Assembly: GCA_016722375.1 (NCBI GenBank) | Contig: JADKJG010000004.1 | Coordinates: 124,001 to 188,000, forward strand | Direction: 5' to 3' | Origin: Bacteroidota bacterium | GTDB taxonomy: Bacteria > Bacteroidota > Bacteroidia > Chitinophagales > LD1 | Length of the DNA stretch: 64,000 nucleotides | Part shown: piece by piece, positions 56,411-64,000 of the stretch | Position numbering within the stretch: the stretch's first letter is position 1 | Layout: every line of letters starts with the position of its first letter | Program-made: the position numbers and the translations under genes | The notes under the pieces: model-generated | Told to the model about the DNA's origin: nothing | The model's input: only the letters and a program-made list of their open reading frames with translations | Database searches by the model: none

Positions 56411-56694
56411 AAAAGGATTAGAACTGTGTCACCGTTCTAGGTTGGACGAAGCGTGGACGGGAGGGTGCGGCAGGGATAGAACGGAAATCCTTTTTCCGCC
56501 TTTATCAGCGGGAAAAGATTGGAGTGAAAGCCCGGCTGCCGCCCAAATAATTTTAAAGAATTAGGAAGGGAATGTGTTTAGCGAATGTGGGTGACGTTGT
56601 CTTGTTTCAATGCCATCAGGGTTATAGCCTTTGGTTGAAAACCAATTATCCATCTAACTTATCTTGCAAAGGATGAAGGATGAAAACCTGAAAA
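56411..56694. other. Noncoding gap between the 210-bp repeats and pafA
   Basis: No gene is visible. The piece contains a further diverged fragment of the palindrome repeat near 56600 (CAATGCCATCAGGGTTAT) but no clear terminator for the leftward pafA gene. Confidence 0.4.
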
Positions 56695-58347
56695 TTACCG
56701 CTCCAACAACGGTAAAATTACCTTTCCGATAGAGCCGTTTGGTTCTTGGATATGCAACAGGGCGGCCAGGGTGGGGGCGATGTCGGTCATGTTGACCGGT
56801 ACAAATGTTTTGCCTTGGGAAACGTTCCATCCGTACCAAAGCAAAGGGATGTGGGTGTCATAAGGATAGACCGTTCCGTGGGTAGTGCCTTGGGGGAAAT
56901 CATCGAGCCACGCGGGCTGATAAATGATTTGTATATCGCCACAGCGTTTGGGATTAACTCCGTTGGCGACAATGCTTTTGAGGTCGGGTTGAAGGTTGGA
57001 CGCGGCGAGGTTATCGAGATCCACCACGTTGGCCACAGATTGCCACTTCATCAAATCGTCTTTAATAATGGTATAGATTTTTTCGCGAGAAATACCTTTT
57101 TCTTTGATGAGGGCGTGGTTGAGATAGACCTGCATATTCTCAAAATATTCTACCCAGTTGCCCTCACCCAACTCGGCGCGCAGCGCCTGATTGACTTCTT
57201 GCTTTACGGAATCGGGAATGAGCACGCCTGCGGGAATTTTTTTGCTTTTAGCGAAATCAGCAGCATGAGCAGCGCCGTGGTCGGCGGTCAGAAAGAGCAG
57301 GTAATTATCCTCGCCCACTTTATCATCCAAAAATTTGAGAAACGAAGCGAGCTCCCGATCCAGACGGATGTAGCAGTCTTCTGCCTCAATACTATTTGGG
57401 CCAAATTGATGACCGATATAATCCGTTGAAGAAAGGCTGACCGCCAGAAAATCTGTTGCGGCACCGTGCCCCATAAGTTCTGCTTCGATGGCGGCTTTGG
57501 CAAAGTCCAAGGTTAAATTGTTTCCGAAAGGAGTAGCAGAAATAATTCCCGGAGTGGATTTGACCAGTTCTTTCAGATTATGGGTAAAGACTGGTTTGGA
57601 TTCGCCTTTGTAGGGGCGTTCAAACAATTCATCATCACCGGTGCTTTCCCAATAACGTGCGATGGGGAGAACCGTACTCCAGTTTTGCTGAATATAGGTG
57701 GCTGCCATTTTTTTTGCGTTAAAATCCTTGACCCAAGATGGTAGGGATTTCATGTAATAAGAAGAAGAAACAAAATTGCCGGAAGAGCCATCGAGCATAT
57801 ATGCGGCATCGGCAGTATGGCCGCCGGGCAAGATGGAACTTCGATCTTTCAGCGCAATAGCGATGGTCTTGGATTTGAAATTGGTGGCGAGTTTCAACTC
57901 GTCGGTAATAGTAGTGGTTAGTAAATTTCGCGGCGAAACGTTTCCTTTTATCTGACCGGTACCGATGATGGATTCTGAATTATCTAATACACAATAAATC
58001 CGTTTTTTAGAAGGGCGGTCGTACCAATCGTTGCCCACGATGCCGTGTATGGCGGGCACGGAGCCGGTGTAGATACTGGTATGGCCTACGGCGGTGTAGC
58101 TGGGGAAGTAATTGATGTGGGTGTTTTCGCAACTCAAACCTTCGCGAAGCAATCTTTTAAACCCATCGTTGCCATACTTTTCAGCATAACGATAAAGATA
58201 ATCCCAGCGCATCTGGTCCACCACCAAGCCGACGACCAGTTTAGGTCGCGGATTTTCCTGATCATCTTCCGTAGTTTGTGCTGTGAGGAAATGAGTGAAA
58301 TTTATAAACAGGAAAAGCAGGGCAAGAGTGCGAATCGGATTTTTCAT
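56695..58347 (-). CDS. pafA: Alkaline phosphatase PafA-like
   Basis: The 550-residue protein has a signal peptide (LALLFLFINFTHFLTAQ) and the PafA-type alkaline phosphatase layout: Asp44 in LVVDQMRWD, the Thr nucleophile in FPSYTAVGHTS (Thr85), GNDWYD, SLSSTDYIGHQFGP and LTADHGAA with the metal ligands. PafA replaces the Ser nucleophile of E. coli PhoA by Thr and hydrolyses phosphomonoesters in the periplasm. The length fits PafA. Confidence 0.93.
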   Translation of the reverse strand: MKNPIRTLALLFLFINFTHFLTAQTTEDDQENPRPKLVVGLVVDQMRWDYLYRYAEKYGNDGFKRLLREGLSCENTHINYFPSYTAVGHTSIYTGSVPAIHGIVGNDWYDRPSKKRIYCVLDNSESIIGTGQIKGNVSPRNLLTTTITDELKLATNFKSKTIAIALKDRSSILPGGHTADAAYMLDGSSGNFVSSSYYMKSLPSWVKDFNAKKMAATYIQQNWSTVLPIARYWESTGDDELFERPYKGESKPVFTHNLKELVKSTPGIISATPFGNNLTLDFAKAAIEAELMGHGAATDFLAVSLSSTDYIGHQFGPNSIEAEDCYIRLDRELASFLKFLDDKVGEDNYLLFLTADHGAAHAADFAKSKKIPAGVLIPDSVKQEVNQALRAELGEGNWVEYFENMQVYLNHALIKEKGISREKIYTIIKDDLMKWQSVANVVDLDNLAASNLQPDLKSIVANGVNPKRCGDIQIIYQPAWLDDFPQGTTHGTVYPYDTHIPLLWYGWNVSQGKTFVPVNMTDIAPTLAALLHIQEPNGSIGKVILPLLER

Positions 58348-58412
58348 AAGATGTTTTGAAGCGTTAAAAGTAATGTTTCAGACTTATGATATAAGGGCTA
58401 CTGACATAGGGA

Positions 58413-58444
58413 CAAAAAAAATCCCGCCGGATAAGGGCAGGATT
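58413..58444 (-). terminator. Rho-independent terminator after the PLP enzyme gene
   Basis: On the minus strand AATCCTGCC and GGCGGGATT pair (one G-T) around a short loop, followed by eight T. It lies 28 bp after the stop at 58472. Confidence 0.88.
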
Positions 58445-58471
58445 CTCTGGTTAGGATTAGGGGAATGGATG

Positions 58472-59770
58472 CTACGCAATTTTTCTGCGCTCGTAAGGTT
58501 GAGCAAGAATATCTTGGTTTGGAGTCGAGATACCAAAGTCTTTATAAATCTCTTCCAGAGAATAGTTCTCTTCTTCCAAAATACGTGGAAGGGCTTCGGC
58601 AATAGTTCCGAGAATGCCTTCTATATCTTTCAATGTATTGTGGTTGGTGACGGTAATGCGCAAACCGGAATTTTTCATTGGCACCGCAGGAAATACTGTA
58701 TTCATACAATAATATCCAGCATCCATCAACACGTGAGAGAGTTTGTAGTTCACTTCTTTTTTGCCGATGGCTACGAAGAAGATAGGGGTCATTTCTTTCT
58801 GTATCACCGGGATACCAAATCGAGCGGCTGTTTGAGTGAAGTAGAAGATGCGTTCAAACAAATTATCTTGAAGTGTTTCGATTTCATCGCTCAGGTGAAT
58901 TTTGGCAGATGCTATGCTGGCGCCCAGAATGGCAGGTTGTAGCGGACCGGAGAAAATACTCGGGCTGCTGGCATTGCGCACTAATACTTTTTGTTCTTCG
59001 TCATAGAAGGAGAGTAGGCCACCGCAACTTCCAAAACCCTTGGCGAGCGAGGAGGTTACAATCATGCGCGGGTGGTAAGGGATTTTAGATAAAACATATC
59101 CGCGTCCGTGCTTGCCACTCCAACTCATGCCGTGAGCGTCGTCAACGTATAAATGGAACTGTTCGTATTTATTCAGTAGTTCATAAATCTCGCCGAAAGG
59201 GGCGACATCACCATACATGGAATAAACACTGTCGGCCATATACCATACGCGGTTATAATTCTGACGAAGTATCTGGATGCGTGTTTCTAAATAATCAAGA
59301 CGGTTGTGTTTGATGATTTCGGTATGCACTCCATCCGGTTTCACCATTTGCACAGCATTCTTCACGCTATTATGCACCTGTTGATCCATGATGATGGCAT
59401 CGTTTTCATCCATGATGGTGGGGATGATAGCAATATGCCCCAAGCTGGTAGTTGGTGCCAGATAAACCGGTTTACCCATGATGTCGCCCAACAAACCCTC
59501 GATCTCTTCATACATACCCATAGACACCGTCATGCGCGAGCTAGAGAATTGAGTTCCGTATCTTTTTACAGCATCTATCGCTGCCTCTTTCATCTTTTCG
59601 TTGGTCTCTAAACCAAGGTAGCTGCATGAACTGAAGAATTTGTATGGCTTACCCTTCACGGTAATTATTCTGCCATCAAACTGCTCATCTTCTGTCATTA
59701 AATGATAGAAGCCTAGTTCCTTTCCTTTGGAAGCATGTTGGTTGATGATTTCGATGAACTCTTTTTTCAT
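58472..59770 (-). CDS. Alpha-oxoamine-synthase-type PLP enzyme (BioF/Kbl/SPT family)
   Basis: The 432-residue enzyme matches the family that condenses an amino acid with an acyl-CoA: SSCSYLGLETNEKMK, GTQFSSSRMTVSMGMYEEIE, QQVHNSVKN, YVDDAHGMSW with the PLP Asp/His, and the Schiff-base Lys244 in TSSLAKGFGSCGG. BioF makes KAPA, Kbl makes 2-amino-3-oxobutyrate, SPT makes 3-ketosphinganine; motifs alone do not separate them. Its length exceeds the roughly 390-400 residues of these enzymes, mainly at both ends. No biotin or sphingolipid genes are adjacent. A role in sphingolipid synthesis would fit Bacteroidota. Confidence 0.88.
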   Translation of the reverse strand: MKKEFIEIINQHASKGKELGFYHLMTEDEQFDGRIITVKGKPYKFFSSCSYLGLETNEKMKEAAIDAVKRYGTQFSSSRMTVSMGMYEEIEGLLGDIMGKPVYLAPTTSLGHIAIIPTIMDENDAIIMDQQVHNSVKNAVQMVKPDGVHTEIIKHNRLDYLETRIQILRQNYNRVWYMADSVYSMYGDVAPFGEIYELLNKYEQFHLYVDDAHGMSWSGKHGRGYVLSKIPYHPRMIVTSSLAKGFGSCGGLLSFYDEEQKVLVRNASSPSIFSGPLQPAILGASIASAKIHLSDEIETLQDNLFERIFYFTQTAARFGIPVIQKEMTPIFFVAIGKKEVNYKLSHVLMDAGYYCMNTVFPAVPMKNSGLRITVTNHNTLKDIEGILGTIAEALPRILEEENYSLEEIYKDFGISTPNQDILAQPYERRKIA

Positions 59771-59978
59771 AATGAATGAGGGGTTAAATGATTATTAATA
59801 GATAAACGGTTTAGTTATAACTCTTTTTTTGAACGGAGGCTACCGGTTGATTTTTTTTAAAGAACGTTGCCTTACGAATCCAAAGATGTAACGATGAGTT
59901 ACATTTATATAAAGCCGGAAGTGATAAATAATCACAGAGATGTTTGCATTGTCCACTAAATTGTGCTTGCATTCTATT

Positions 59979-59986
59979 TATATTTG
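59979..59986 (+). promoter_or_regulatory. Candidate -7 element for the histidine kinase gene
   Basis: TATATTTG matches TAnnTTTG, 50 bp before ATG 60036. A TTG at 59961-59963 is nearer than the usual -33 distance, so the match is weak. Confidence 0.35.
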
Positions 59987-60035
59987 AACCAAAAGAATCT
60001 TCTGGTTAAAAGGATTATACGTTTCTTTCGGTTGG

Positions 60036-62562
60036 ATGCATATTGGAATGAAAGGATCATTGGCTTCCCTGACGTTCATGATGTATGCCGTTGGTAATCT
60101 GATAGAGATTATCAACTCTCCTACGCATACTACTACTGACCCGCCGATAGTCTGGGGCACCGGTACGGTGTTGAGCATCGTTCTCTTGATTATCTCTTTT
60201 ACCAAATACCGGAAATACACTTCGTTAGTTTTCAACGTGTTGGTTTATTTTGTCAACTTCAACCTAGTGCTGGGATTTGCCGCCAGTGCTCGTATTCCTG
60301 ATGAGGCATCTAAAGTATATCAAGAATCCTTCTACCTATTTGTCTGTTATGCCGTCTTTTTTGTAACCAGCCAGATGCTGGACTCCCGCAGGGAATTGAT
60401 TGCTATTTCAATTTTTGAGTTTTCCATCTTTGCTATTGCAGTATATATAAACCGAGATTACAAACCGATACTTTTACATCCGGAACAGATCCTGATGTTC
60501 GTGTTTGTGTTGATTGGAAATTTCAGTAACGGTTTATATCGAATGCGGCTGACCCAAATTTCGGGTGGCAGCGCGATCCAGTTTAAATCTATCAGCGAAA
60601 GTGCACGAGATATTCAAAGTATCGTGGATACCGATTTTAATTTGGTTTACATCAACCCATCCATTCAAGAGTTGAGCGGATTTAAGTTTTCAGATTTGAG
60701 CGGTAAAAACTTTCAAACATTGGTAAATACGGAGGATCATGAAAAGGTTTTAAAGGCTTTAGAAGCGATAAAATTAAGCCCCGAAGTGAAACAAAGTATT
60801 GAATACCGGATTACTTCTATCGGAGGAATTGATATATGGGTTGAAAGTATTTTCAGCAGTTTCCGGCAAGAGAAGAGTGATACGATTAAACTCATCTTCA
60901 TTGAAACCCGTGATATTGAAGTGCGCAAGAAACTCGAGGCTGAAATTCACCAACAGTTGGAAGTGGAAGAAATGCTCATTAAATTTTCTAACCAGTTTAT
61001 TAATGTAGAAAGATCTGAAATACAGCGGAGTATCAATTCAGCGCTGGGTGAATTTGGTCATATGCTGCACGCCGATGCGGTATTGGTTTACCATACTCAC
61101 GGAAAACTACAGGATGAGTTTCTTTCCACCAACCAGTGGTTTTCTGATAGTAGTCAGGAACTGAAAGATCATTTTAATCTTACCATTAGAATTCACCAGC
61201 AATTATTGATTTTCCTTCGCTCACTTCGCGGAGATAAGTCGTCACATGGAAGTTATTTTTCCACAGATAAATTATATGAAATACAAGCACTCAAGCAACT
61301 AGATGTTTCGGATAAACGGTTTTATATCATTCCATTGCAAAGTGGCAACATCGTGAATGGCTTCGTGATATTTGTATTTGATGAAAGTACCTATGAGAAT
61401 CAGTCGAGTTTCTTTGGATTGATTGGCAACATGGTGTCAAATGCCTTTACGCGCCTACGAACTGAAATCCGTTTGCACGAGGCGCAAATGACCAATGAAT
61501 CTATTCTTCGGGCGTTACCTGACTGGCTTTATATTATCAACAAGGAAGGGGCATTTACCGGAACCAATAACTATTCCACACTTCCTGATTATATCCCGGA
61601 CTATGGTTTGATAGGAAGAACCTTTAGTGAGCTGATGCCCGATGCTATTGCGCAGCAATTTAGTTCTGCATTGAATGAAGTGATAGATACCGAAATTGCT
61701 TCCTCGTTTGAATATCAGGATAAAACCATCCATCAAGGGCGATTCTTCAAGGTGATCATTGCACCGTTCAAAGTCAAGGAGTATCTGATTATTATCCGTG
61801 ATATTACTGAATTGAAAGAGGCGCAGGAGGAGTTAATTACAAAAGCCAAAAATCTGGCGAAATCCAACAAGGAATTGGAAGAGTTTGCCTATATCGTGAG
61901 TCATGATATGAAGCAACCCATTCGCACGGTTATTTCTTATCTATCTCTGTTGAAGAGAAAGCATTTGGACCAGCTAACTCCGGAAGCGCAGGAATTTGTC
62001 AACTTCTCTATAGACGGAGCAAACAAAATGAGCGACCTGATTCGTGACATTTTACAATATTCTCGTCTTGACCAGCAGATCGAACTGATAAGCGGTAACA
62101 TTCCGCTTAACTCTATTGTAAATAAAGTATTGAAAGGCCTTCATGAAAATATTGTGTCCAATAATGCTACGGTTACGTTCGATGAACTTCCAATGGTGAG
62201 CGGTAATGAAACGATGCTGACAGAATTATTCCAAAACCTAGTTGAAAATGGGATTAAGTACAATCGGTCTGAGAAAAAGACTGTTAACCTTCGAGTGGAA
62301 GATAATGGTGATTTTTGGAAATTCCTCTGCTCGAGATAACGGTATTGGCTTTGATCAACAGTATGCTTCACAGATATTTAAGATTTTCAAACGACTACAT
62401 ACCGATAGTGAATTTCAGGGAACCGGAATAGGCTTGGCAGTCTGCCAAAAGGTAGTGGAAAAGCATGGAGGTGAAATTTGGGCTGAATCTGAAAAAGGGG
62501 TGGGTACCACTTTCTATTTCACGTTACCCAAGAGCAAAGAAGCAACGCTTACTGAGAGCTGA
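60036..62562 (+). pseudogene. PAS-type sensor histidine kinase, frameshift in the ATPase domain
   Basis: The first frame (60036-62339) encodes 6-7 N-terminal hydrophobic segments, a PAS domain near 190-300 (SIVDTDFNLVYINPS), a GAF-like middle, a second PAS (LPDWLYIINKEG), and HisKA with His623 (YIVSHDMKQPIRT), then the N box (LFQNLVENGIKYN). It ends prematurely in the HATPase domain. The other frame (62242-62562) resumes as RDNGIGFDQQYASQIF with the G1 and G2 boxes (GTGIGLAVCQK). Sense passes at 62315-62330; one or a few bases repair a protein of about 840 residues. The ligand is unknown and no response regulator is adjacent. Confidence 0.85.
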
Positions 62563-62607
62563 ATCGTTAAACTGCTATAAGTTATTAACCGAAAAGGATA
62601 ATAGAAT

Positions 62608-63039
62608 TTAGTCCCACTTGTCGCGGTCAGTGCGGTCATCTTCGGCAGCATCCAAATATGGATTGCGCTGCTTTTCGTTCATTTCAAGACCTTCGCGGTT
62701 TTGTCGCTCTAAAGTCCATGAATCGGTTAAACTGGTTTCAATCCAGAGTCTGCCCGATTTGCGAAATATCTGAGTGGATAAACCGAATTTTTCCCAAAGT
62801 TCGGATTCCACTTGCGCCACGGTATTTTCTGGACTGATATACAAGGCCCCCTCGTTATGAACTTTACGACAGGTTCCAAGTGTTCGTTCCGAAGAATAGA
62901 TGGTTGATTTTGCTGAGGGGGCAGCTACAGAATGAGGAGTATTGAAAAATTCAAGTTTCAAAAATGGAAACTCAAGGTTAAACTCCTTTTGAATATCCAA
63001 AATGGTTCTTGAATCTTTGATTAGTATTTCCATAGTCAT
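62608..63039 (-). CDS. Conserved hypothetical protein
   Basis: The 143-residue protein is acidic at the C terminus (DAAEDDRTDRDKWD). The first 100 residues are a mixed alpha/beta domain with LDIQKEFNLEFPFLKLEFF and AQVESELWEKFGLSTQIFRKSGRLWIET. There is no signal or membrane segment. No family is recognised; similar small proteins are found across Bacteroidota. The gene converges on the histidine kinase with about 45 bp between. Confidence 0.7.
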   Translation of the reverse strand: MTMEILIKDSRTILDIQKEFNLEFPFLKLEFFNTPHSVAAPSAKSTIYSSERTLGTCRKVHNEGALYISPENTVAQVESELWEKFGLSTQIFRKSGRLWIETSLTDSWTLERQNREGLEMNEKQRNPYLDAAEDDRTDRDKWD

Positions 63040-63589
63040 AAACCTCTGTTTTCTCTCTCTTTTTTTTAATTAATGCGCTACACCTTTTTTTGAAAAACTA
63101 AATCGTCCTACCTCCTTCTGTAACTCCTTTATTGCAAACCTCTAATTACATGAATGAATTATACTTCCGCTTCTCCTAATTGTTTCTTTCAATTATAGCT
63201 TGCGCAAATGTATTTGCTTGTAGAGTCTATTAACATGATAAACAACATTTATCGTTTATGACTTTCATCATAATTATCACAAAGGGAGAACTACCTGATA
63301 TACATTGTCCCCACTTTAATCAAGTTTCGGAAAGTCTTTATATCTTGAACGAGAAAAAGGACGAAAACGTAATTTTGGATAGATTTCATCTTTTATGATT
63401 TTTAGCCAAAACATATCGAAGATGAATCGGCTAATGGCAGATTAGAAAGGCAGATTGCCCTGAATACGAAGCCAAAAGCATGGATAACCAAGTAATTAGA
63501 CCTAACCATATAAGTCTTCTCTGTTATCGGTATCCTACAATTTTATCCGAATATTATTATCCTAAATTTTTATGCCTTAGAAAAAATAA
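63040..63589. other. Noncoding gap before tRNA-Glu
   Basis: No gene is visible in about 550 bp. The DNA is AT-rich with a long T run near 63059 and no repeat period was seen. Confidence 0.5.
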
Positions 63590-63597
63590 TATTTTTG
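63590..63597 (+). promoter_or_regulatory. -7 promoter element for tRNA-Glu
   Basis: TATTTTTG matches TAnnTTTG, 16 bp before the tRNA. A T-rich tract lies at the -33 distance but no clear TTTG. Confidence 0.6.
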
Positions 63598-63613
63598 CCG
63601 CCTCTTTGGAAAG

Positions 63614-63685
63614 GGCGCGTTCGTCTATCGGTTAGGACATCTCCCTTTCACGGAGGGAAGAGGGGTTCGATTCCCCTACGCGCTA
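63614..63685 (+). tRNA. tRNA-Glu(TTC)
   Basis: A 72-nt tRNA with acceptor GGCGCGT/ACGCGCT and discriminator A. The anticodon stem CTCCC/GGGAG holds loop TTTCACG, anticodon TTC; the T-arm is GGGGTTCGATTCCCC. CCA is not encoded. Confidence 0.96.
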
Positions 63686-63689
63686 CTCA

Positions 63690-63733
63690 AAAATGCGGAG
63701 AATACGTTTCATACGAATTCTCCGCATTTTGCT
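63690..63733 (+). terminator. Terminator after tRNA-Glu
   Basis: Arms AAAATGCGGAGAAT and ATTCTCCGCATTTT pair around a loop of about 12 bases, ending in a T run. Confidence 0.85.
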
Positions 63734-63838
63734 TTTTACACTTTCTACTTGGACAAGTAGTACAATTAGCCTTTCTGGTGATGCAAATTCTTTCTTGATA
63801 GCCAGCATATTAGCACATTCCTTATATTTATATCCTTG

Positions 63839-64000
63839 ATGAAAAGGTTACTTATTCCTTTATTACTCACTCCACTTTTTTCCTTTCCACAGTCCGTGGG
63901 CACTTTGATTGGTATGGTAAGTGGTGACGATGAAAAATTGGAATTTGCATCTGTGGTTCTCCTAAGAACAGATATAGGAACTAATACCGATAAGCAAGGG
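63839..64000 (+). CDS. Start of a TonB-dependent-receptor-like outer-membrane protein (partial)
   Basis: The first 54 codons from ATG 63839 are present, running off the window. They show a signal peptide (RLLIPLLLTPLFSFP) and the start of a carboxypeptidase-D-regulatory-like domain (VGTLIGMVSGDDEKLEFASVVL, TDIGTNTDKQG). That combination commonly leads a TonB-dependent receptor in Bacteroidota, but only the N terminus is seen, so other secreted CarboxypepD_reg-like proteins are possible. Confidence 0.6.
   Translation, partial: MKRLLIPLLLTPLFSFPQSVGTLIGMVSGDDEKLEFASVVLLRTDIGTNTDKQG

Overview
The window looks like chromosome from a member of the Bacteroidota. The evidence is Por/type IX secretion (T9SS) C-terminal sorting domains of type A and of the gliding-motility-associated type, SprB-like repeats, a PafA alkaline phosphatase, a DUF2723 membrane protein, a GxxExxY protein, and promoters of the TAnnTTTG type in front of tRNAs. 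Order or family cannot be fixed from the sequence alone.

Positions 1 to about 12,110 are the end of an integrated mobile element whose other end lies left of the window. It abuts the 3' end of tRNA-Gln(TTG). From the tRNA inward it has a frameshifted MerR/excisionase-like helix-turn-helix gene, a tyrosine integrase, a noncoding strip with duplicated palindromes, a small serine recombinase, two unknown small proteins, a repeat-rich noncoding block, a divergent family-A-like polymerase, an AT-rich cargo segment (a PD-(D/E)XK protein behind a broken gene), a Cas4-like/DEDD double nuclease (DUF2779), and a C5-cytosine methyltransferase fused to a RecA-like ATPase and a UVR motif.

From 12,313 to the end the sequence is ordinary chromosome: rlmB, accA-dapA, mscS, lgt, mtaB, a Gfo/Idh/MocA oxidoreductase, a sugar-phosphate transferase, T9SS-secreted proteins, yqgE, lysA, a glcD-like gene, lpdA, lolA, ftsK, ddl, an acyl-CoA reductase, pafA, a BioF/Kbl/SPT-type enzyme, a large PAS histidine kinase and three tRNAs (Gln, Leu, Glu). 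Six chromosomal genes are interrupted by small frameshifts (mtaB, DUF4105, the large T9SS protein, an M24 peptidase, a sugar ABC permease, the histidine kinase). Several remain otherwise intact, so residual assembly indels are as likely as real decay.

The most unusual signal is four separate intergenic arrays with a period of 21 bp (near 24.4, 37.1, 46.9 and 55.4 kb). Each has a different core sequence and strongly diverged units, but almost no change in spacing: 15, 11, about 12 and 13 units. 21 bp is two turns of B-DNA, which suggests selection on helical phase. A further 210-bp tandem palindrome repeat and a shared hairpin lie near two of the arrays.
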